Below, one piece after another: positions 57,447-64,000 of a stretch of 64,000 bases of DNA (its first letter is position 1; every line of letters starts with the position of its first letter). A program made the translations under genes and the position numbers. The notes beneath the pieces were generated by a model that saw nothing but the letters and a program-made list of their open reading frames with translations, was not told where the DNA came from and did not search any database. Origin of the DNA: Isoperla grammatica (Eukaryota > Arthropoda > Insecta > Plecoptera > Perlodidae); assembly GCA_945910005.1 (NCBI GenBank), contig OX246741.1, positions 51,842,424 through 51,906,423 on the forward strand, given 5' to 3'.

Positions 57447-57627
57447 ATGGTAGATCTTGAAGCGAGCGTGTCCAAGTCTGACACAGACCAGCTAAGCCGG
57501 CGTCTACTAAATGGGCTAAAGTTTAAGTTGGTATTCCTTGTGGGCGTCCCGACGTTCTACTGTCTGTTGGCAGGCGTCGCGAGAAGCTTCGAGCGTCTTC
57601 GCCTTGATCCGACGCCGGTGCACGCAG
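57447..57627 (+). CDS. Unassigned first exon of a membrane protein
   Basis: A GC-richer island in AT-rich DNA. ATG at 57447 opens 60 codons ending in phase 1 at a donor (GCAG before GTAACA). The peptide has a polar start (MVDLEASVSKSDTDQLSRR), one hydrophobic segment LKFKLVFLVGVPTFYCLLAG, then a basic and polar stretch, so a type II or signal-anchor topology. No partner exon is visible and no family is recognised. Base composition, the start and the donor favour a real exon. A MITE begins about 50 bp after the donor. Confidence 0.4.
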
Positions 57628-57679
57628 GTAACAAGCGCTCAACTCAAACTACGCGCAACTATTTCGACAATTATACTGA

Positions 57680-57826
57680 GGGCCGGTCTTACAATCTCCT
57701 AATAGGATAGTTATTTGTAGCAATTAAGCTATTTGGAGAATTTCAAGAGTTTTGATTGGTTGTTGCCATGGAGAAAACAAGCTATTCGACGAATTAGTAG
57801 TTATTGGGACATTGTAAGGCTGGACT

Positions 57827-57832
<6 letters not shown>
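57680..57832 (+). mobile_element. MITE related to 50561-50850
   Basis: GGCCGGTCTTACAATCTCCT to TTGGGACATTGTAAGGC; shares TTTGTAGCAATTAAGCTATT and TTGCCATGGAGA. Confidence 0.8.
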
Positions 57833-57891
<59 letters not shown>

Positions 57892-58145
57892 ATCTTTATT
57901 TAGCTTTCGCTATTTTTCCAAGATAAGTAATACACATGCATACGTGGAACTACAATCAAGGAACTGAATACAATACAATCATGATATAAATACATTCTTT
58001 CACAAAGCATCTTACAAAATCGACCATCTTGCTTTTAATTGTTTCTTTATCACTCTTCCTTTTCACAGCCTCAATAAAATTATCATACAGGTTGAAACCA
58101 CTGTACAAAAATTGATTTCTGGTTTCTGAGGTTCTCCGCGTATAA
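57833..58145 (-). mobile_element. LINE 3' fragment with (TTA)n tail
   Basis: Minus strand: RRTSETRNQFLYSGFNLYDN, FIEAVKRKSD, a LINE RT C-terminus, then a short 3' UTR and a (TTA)n tail at 57833-57888. Confidence 0.6.
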
Positions 58146-58640
58146 CCGTGTCAAAAGGTGGATATAATCCAACTTTCCGCCCATATTGCAATGCGCTTCT
58201 TCAGGGACCTTTAGACGACTTTACGGTAGCGTAAATTATTCTGATAGCAACACTGTCCGGAGTTCCCTGAAGAAGCCCATTACAATCTGGGTGAAACATT
58301 GGATTATTTTCACCTTTTGAAACGGTTAAAGTTGACTCTGGCCGTGAAAGCCTCCGAGATAAATTTTGATAACTGTGTAGATAGGTTTACACATTTATTT
58401 TAGATTTAAAATTCAAGGGTTAACAAAACCAAATCAAGCCAAAAGCATTATGGCGTTTACACACTTTTCTCAGATTTAGGATTGAAGGAAACCATAGCAA
58501 CGTTAGCTAAAATTCTTAGCCCAGCCAATGAGAGGTGACGTTTTATAAATCCGGCCAATGGCAGCGATCCTAAGTGAAACAGTTAGGAAAATAAAATCTT
58601 AAATCTTAAATCTTAGGAAAGTATGTAAACCGACCTTAAT
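58146..58640. repeat. Two inverted-repeat elements
   Basis: 58150-58330 has arms GCTTCTTCAGGGAC / GTTCCCTGAAGAAGC and CCTTTTGA words. 58430-58640 is a palindromic element with TTTACACACTTTTCTCAG and AAATCTTAGGAAAGTATGTAAA ends and a mid ATCTTAAATCTTAA run. Confidence 0.65.
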
Positions 58641-58829
58641 GTTGAAAGGATACATGGAAGCAGCATTCAACTGTCACACATTTAAATCTTACTGCATTAA
58701 CCATCGTTGTTTCCAATTATATGTATTTATTATTTTATGACTATCCTATTCAGTTATAAAAACTGATTTACAAAGAAGGATAATATAAATTATATATTTT
58801 TGTTACACTTTGGTTGTCCTTCACTTCAA

Positions 58830-58972
58830 TAGCATAAGACTCAATTCCCAAACTAGCCGCGTTGCCGTGTTTTGTTTCGGACAAACATTGAATATGCACC
58901 AATCAAAGAAAGATACAACAATGCAATTGGCTAGCAACACATTGTTTGTCCGCATGTGATGTCACAACATCT
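58830..58972 (-). mobile_element. MITE AATAGCACAAGACTCAATT
   Basis: AATAGCATAAGACTCAATTC start, reverse-orientation copy of the 20017-20180 element (TGTTTGTCCG, GATTGGTGCATATTCAAT). Its far end is lost into the LINE fragment that follows. Confidence 0.8.
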
Positions 58973-59530
58973 TTTATTTATTTATTTATTTTGCCTTGTT
59001 TCTTTAGCAAAATTACATTGTTTGAAACACATCTTTTTTTATTAAGACTAAGGCTTACGTTATATAGGTTAACACATAAAAAAAAAAAAAAAAAACATGA
59101 GATATTACATAGGCCTAATATAAATAGGAATCGACAGTACAGACAAGATGCAATAACATGTAATGCATATAACATTGCCTATCCACACACACATTATATA
59201 TAGACCTATACTCATGCTGTCACAACCAGATATGGTGAGTCTAATAATACTAATGTCAAGAAGCTAGAAGTAAATAAAATAAAATATAATATATAAAATA
59301 TAGTGATGCCATGAAGACTTATTTCTTTAGGCTCAAAAACACATTGATATCAACTCTAAAACGATTCCACTTAACCAATTAACCAAGCTTGTCTTCCATA
59401 AAATCCTCTATATAATAATATTCTTTTTCTACAAGAAGAGATCTAAGTTTGATTTTAGGTTCATCTATTGGTTTTTCTTTAATGGTGACAGGAAGTTTAT
59501 TATAAAGAATTGAGCCTGCATATGTGGGGC
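58973..59530 (-). mobile_element. LINE 3' fragment
   Basis: Minus strand from 59525: SPTYAGSILYNKLPVTIKEK, then KIKLRSLLVEKEYYYIEDFM, another LINE RT C-terminus, with an A-rich 3' end and a TAAA tail at 58973-58990. Confidence 0.7.
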
Positions 59531-61079
59531 TTCAATTGAGTCTTGGGATATTCTATCGTTTTCGTTGTTGTAGTCGGGTGTTCGAATGACGTTTACAATT
59601 ACATAATCAGTAACTTTATGAGTTGCACACTGCTACCAAAGCGAACTCAGTTCACTTGTTTGTTTGCTCTAAGATTATTCGCACGTGTGCAGCAAAGTGT
59701 AATGTTTTTTACGAAATTGTTATTTATAATACACAATTTCGTAATACGACTAAGTACGAGGATACAATATCGTTTTGCAAAAGCCTGCATTGCAAAACGA
59801 ATTCATATTAGCTTAGATGAGTCATATCTGGCGCTCTCCAAAACAGTTCCTCGTGGTACATTTCCTACTCCCAAAGCTGAGACATGCACAGCGGAGATCA
59901 GAGTACAGAATAACCACTCATACAAACAATTGATGTAGAAATTAATTTTTTTAGTTAGTAATTAGACATTTTGAAACCGGAATCCAAAATTTCAGAAATG
60001 TTAAGCGAAAAAATCCCATCAACAATATTTAAATGGCACATCGAGGTTTAGGGTTTTTTCTCCGACAATTTATATTTTATTAATAACGTGTTTTTACAAA
60101 AATTTACAGGGTTGAGAAGAAATACATGGGGCAAAATATCCCCCAAAATTCAACACTAAGTAGAAAATATTTGAATAATAGTTACATTTTCCTTCTGGAT
60201 TGTCTTTAGCAGGAAAAATTTATAAAAAAGAAATACATGGGGCAAAATATTCCCAAAAATTCAACACAAAATAGAAAATAATTAAATAATAATGACATTT
60301 TCCCGCTGGATTGTCTTTAGCAGGAAAAGTGTATAAAAAACCTGCTACTCAACAAGGTTTCGTATTAGAGCACATATCTCGTGCCTCATGCACAGTCAAC
60401 GGCCCTGAACTAGACCCTAGGACCGCGCGACAAATGCAGGAGCCTTATCACTCAGTATTGATACACTAAAGGTTCGGTGGCCGATAGCTGCCTAAAGACC
60501 TAGTTTACTTAGTGAAAAAACCTCTTAATCCAACAGTCACAGGTGATCCACAGCTCTTATCTTGCATCCAAAGCGCTTAGGATTTGGAACTAGGGTAAAC
60601 AGCACGAGTTGATTTAAGAATGGAAATTTTTGTAGATTGTACCGATGCAATACAGCTAAAGTTAAAAATAAAAAATGAGTTGATACATTGATCTGGAAGC
60701 CATATAATAAAAGTAGCAACTTTAGTAACGTCGCATTAACAACTAGGTCATAAAGTGCCGTCCGATGCAGATCTATCAGAGATATCATAAGAGGAATCCA
60801 GTTTAGGGAGAGGGGGGGGGGGGAGTTGGGGATGTTCAGGACGTAAAGAGAGCCGCCAAGCATGTAACAGTTGTAAGAGGAAGGACAATGCCATTATGGA
60901 ATGTCTATACGTTCACAACACACATCAAGAAAGTAATGATTTCATAATAGTTTTTGTCGTAGAAATTCCTGCTGTAGGGTGAAACCCAGTTTTACTTTGT
61001 CTCCAACATCTTTTATTTATTTTAGTTTATTTATTTATGTTTTAATTCACTTATTTAAGTTTACCCGCTGCGGTGGGAA
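59531..61079. other. Intergenic; 111-bp duplication
   Basis: 60119-60340 is two copies (period 111) of AATACATGGGGCAAAATAT plus CTGGATTGTCTTTAGCAGG. A G-run lies near 60812. The open frame at 59543-59938 has no recognised domain. Confidence 0.5.
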
Positions 61080-61765
61080 AGATGACTGACCTCAGGGTAG
61101 TTAAACAGTAGGACATGAATGTATGAGGTTAAAGTAAGACTCAATCTCAGCATTCGCCTTACAAGTGAAGAAATCTATGAAATCCCATTCAGTCTTGATA
61201 TAGACTTATAGTGGCCGGAATCGAACTGGCGACCTCCCGAGTTTGCGTATTGCGTGGTATGATTTAATAACGTTTCCTAAGAAACAGGGACAATCCATGT
61301 CCCTCGTCAGAGACATAACTATATAGGATATTACGGTATTTGGAATAGTATGGGAAGGAACGTCCGAGGGCTGTTATAGTTGCCACAACAAAAGTATTCT
61401 GATGCTTACGACAAAGCCGGGTCCAAGGTGACAACTTAATTCTCTACTTCGCTAATTCCTACCATCTTATCTAAACAGGTCCGTTGGAGATAATTTAAAA
61501 CCTTCCGTTGGTTACCTGTAACGGTGGGTGTGGCCAAACACCTGTGCACCCGAACCATGCATTTACGAATCTGTGTAAAGAACGCCAGGTATCTGTTGAT
61601 TTTCTTTCAATTGGCGCGGTTGAAAGGGGCAGTATACACTATGACCTGAGATCAGTTTGCGAATACTTTCGTTGGGACTAGAATAGTATGACTTAACCCC
61701 AGCATTCACCTTGTGACTGAGTAAAACCTCGGGGAAAACCTTCAGTCAGGGCTCGTATCGAACCC
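61080..61765 (-). mobile_element. Two SINE family 1 copies, one split by a MITE
   Basis: First copy 61125-61255 (GAATCGAACTGGCGACCTCC). Second copy 61330-61765 has body words on both sides of a MITE at 61378-61681. Confidence 0.75.
61378..61681. mobile_element. MITE CCCAACGAAAGTATTC, uninterrupted
   Basis: About 300 bp from ACAACAAAAGTATTCTGATG to GCGAATACTTTCGTTGGG; serves as reference for the two other copies. Confidence 0.8.
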
Positions 61766-61908
61766 GTATTAACACCATCACGAGCCACTGCACACGACCG
61801 GTACTAAACCTTCCGACTGGTCCAGCTATGTGAGACCGTATCACAGGTAGAGTGCGCTGTGAGCGATGACGTTCAGTTTGCCTATTATATGCAGCCCAGA
61901 TCTTATGC

Positions 61909-62996
61909 CTATTCATAGGTTGCACGTAGTCACATTTTTGCGCGTGGCGGCCACATTTGTGATCAAACTTTGACGTTGCCATGGAGAAACAATTGAAGGC
62001 CGTTGTGGTTTAGAACATATATTTTTAGTTCTTTATAATCCAGCTTGTTTTTTTAAATAAAATTGGTATGTGCGGTAATTTTTTATTTTTGTGTTACTTA
62101 TGTTTAATCTGTAAATTCTAAATTAGGCTTATTAAGCGAGCGAAGCGAGCGTTTCCACTTGACTCTTATGGCACTTCGTTCTGTTTTTTTTGTTTGTTTG
62201 TTTGTTTGTTTGTTTGTTTGTTTGTTTTTTTGTTTTTATGTCCGTCGATAGCGGTCGAACGGAAAGTCCGATCAACTTGAAATTTGGACCATCCACAAGC
62301 CTCGATGTGGATTGAAGGTGTATAGTTTTTAGGCAAAATCGTTTGAAAAGTTACAAAGTAACACCATAGTTACTGCAAAATATTTTTCTGAAACAGAATG
62401 GCGGCAAAATGTGAGATAGCCAGATTTTTCTACAGATTTTTCCGATCACGAATAGTTTAATGTAATGGCGATCTGATAAATATTGGCAAAGTACCCCGAA
62501 AGTTACTCGAAAATATTTTTCTAAAACGCAGTAACGGCAAAATGTGAGGTGGCTATCTTATAGTAAATTTTTGTCCGGTCACGAATATACTAATGTAAAC
62601 GCGATCCAATACGTATTAGAGGCAGAAATTACATTTCTATTGCTGTCAATAAGTGTTAGTAACGGTGGCGGACCGTATTGAAAACATGACCACGAAAATT
62701 CTTAGCAACGCACATTGCACTGCATACAACAATGTCGGAAAGTATAATAGCCATGGAAATAAGAACAATTTTTGCAATGCGCATTCTTGAATTGTTGTTA
62801 ATTGTTGTTCGTATTAGCATTGAAAACTTTTCGCTAGAAAGTTCGTAGATATTGACGCGCTCGCTTATCAACGCGTCAAACAGAGCGTTTTCCTAGTTTA
62901 TTGAATTTGAATAGTATCCGCAATGATCTAGGATTGGTCCTTCTCAGTTGTGTCGCAATCATGGCCGCTGTGACGTCACGTGGGAACTATGAATAG
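61909..62996 (-). mobile_element. MITE GTTCCCACGTGACGTCA with a nested insert
   Basis: Left part CACATTTTTGCGCGTGGCGG ... AAATTAGGCTTATT; right part TTATTGAATTTGAATAGT ... GACGTCACGTGGGAAC. An insert of about 760 bp separates them. Confidence 0.8.
62134..62897. mobile_element. Insert with AAGCGAGCGAAGCGAGCG edge
   Basis: Begins AAGCGAGCGAAGCGAGCG and ends near GCGCTCGCTTATCAACGCG; likely target duplication TTAT. Contains a (TTTG)n tract (about 62195-62230) and a twice-occurring block GGCAAAATGTGAG about 130 bp apart. Class unknown. Confidence 0.6.
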
Positions 62997-62999
62997 TAT

Positions 63000-64000
63000 A
63001 ACACAGGTATATAATTTACAGTGATTTTTATTATTGACATACGTAAGCACTTAAAACTTAATTATTAATGAGTGTTATGTAATTAAAATAAAAATCAGCT
63101 GAAGAATACATAAAACAAGTGAAACCTAGTACAATGTATGATGGAATAACACAAGTCTACCACACTCTTCGGGCGCAGGTATTTACACGACATCATAATT
63201 GTATGCGTCAATATCCCAAGACTCAATTGAGGAGGTTGTGACATCACATGCGGACAAACAATGTGTTGCTAGGCAATTGCATTGTTGTATCTTTCTTTGA
63301 TTGGTGCATATTCAATGTTTGTCCGAAATAAAACACGGCCACACGGCTATTTTGGGAATTGAGTATTGTGCTATTGAGGGGAATACTGAAATTTATGTGA
63401 ACAGGAACGCTCAAAGCGCTGCTGTCATACGGTTTCCCATACCGAAGCAAGATATTCTCGAAGTGTAACGACTGAGTTGTCCGTGATTGGTCCGATACAA
63501 GCGCGGCCTTCAACTGGTGTTTGTGTCCTCTCAATTAGGGCGACAGCTACGCAATGTCTTACGCACGCACGCACGCCCATCTTGGCGATGCCATTGTGCG
63601 TTACAAACTGTTTCAATGGAGTCGGCGACTGTCTTGAATGCGTAATGAAGTGGCAATTAAGGAGGCTTCAGAAGAGAAGCTTCACACTCAGGTCGAGAAC
63701 CAGAGCATGAAGACGCTCACGGGGCGCGTTGGGGCGACGCGGCAGACCAGTGGTTCCCAACCTTTTTTGACTCAAGGCACCCCAAGCCAAGAGGACTCAA
63801 ATTTAACATAGATAGCGCTGCTAAGCAACCTCCTTTCAGCGCCATTGATGAATAATAACAATGAAACAACAATGAAAATTGACAGCTAGACCACTCCTAA
63901 TAGAAGTTTATTTTTTTGCCACCAGAATGCGTCTAGTCTATTTTGAGTGCTCTATATTCAGTAGACACGCGCCCCCCCCCCCCCCCCTTCCTTCACTAAC
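63000..64000. repeat. Dispersed repeat, copy B (inverted), with a MITE
   Basis: 63000-63190 and 63780-63960 match, inverted, the blocks of 33000-33890 (AGATAGCGCTGCTAAGCAAC). A MITE with AAGACTCAATT ends lies at 63213-63375. 63971-63988 is a C-run. Confidence 0.7.

Overview
This is eukaryotic, intron-bearing, repeat-dense DNA, most likely from an arthropod with a large genome. The evidence is a multi-exon transporter gene with GT-AG introns, a Ty3/gypsy LTR element, non-LTR retrotransposons, hAT-type elements, many short inverted-repeat elements (MITEs), tRNA-derived and 5S-rRNA-derived SINEs and many minisatellites. No prokaryotic operon, phage or CRISPR structure is present. The arthropod placement is inference from the SINE and MITE types and the transporter subtype.

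The one gene I can build is on the minus strand, about 22.5-35.0 kb: a K+-dependent Na+/Ca2+ exchanger (NCKX, SLC24 family). Eight internal exons (35000 down to 26812) join in phase with GT-AG borders and no stop codons. They carry the first membrane helices, the alpha-1 repeat, the cytosolic loop and the alpha-2 repeat. A ninth, terminal exon encodes the last membrane helix and the stop codon. A possible 5' coding exon lies at 44975-45002.

The outstanding feature is that the terminal exon has been amplified into a tandem array of 31 units (22553-25015; 16 of 84 bp and 15 of 75 bp). Each unit is one copy of the last-helix coding segment plus a 3' splice site, and 29 of 31 units keep the AG. 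The unit junctions are hybrids of the intron's branch-point/pyrimidine tract and a matching stretch inside the exon, so the sequence records how the array arose. Two other acceptors of the same gene are also duplicated. The loop-exon acceptor lies in a 1.4-kb minisatellite (29603-31065) made of branch-point/acceptor-like units with six extra partial exon copies. The alpha-2 exon acceptor has one extra copy 78 bp upstream.

Left of the gene: a 111/120-bp minisatellite (1-4004) is split by a deleted Ty3/gypsy element (236-2789). A 200-N gap is followed by a decayed non-LTR retrotransposon with endonuclease and reverse transcriptase (about 4.8-9.3 kb), itself interrupted by a hAT-like element. 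A probable internal exon of a small secreted protein lies at 9407-9641 (minus). SINEs, MITEs and AT-rich DNA follow.

Right of the gene (35-64 kb) is mostly nested transposons. One tRNA-Gly-like SINE (51783-54245) holds a 928-bp fold-back element and a 1084-bp hAT element. There are three LINE 3' fragments, a 5S-derived SINE, a long (TTA)n SINE tail, a 0.5-kb TTAG array, and one plausible unassigned first exon on the plus strand (57447-57627).
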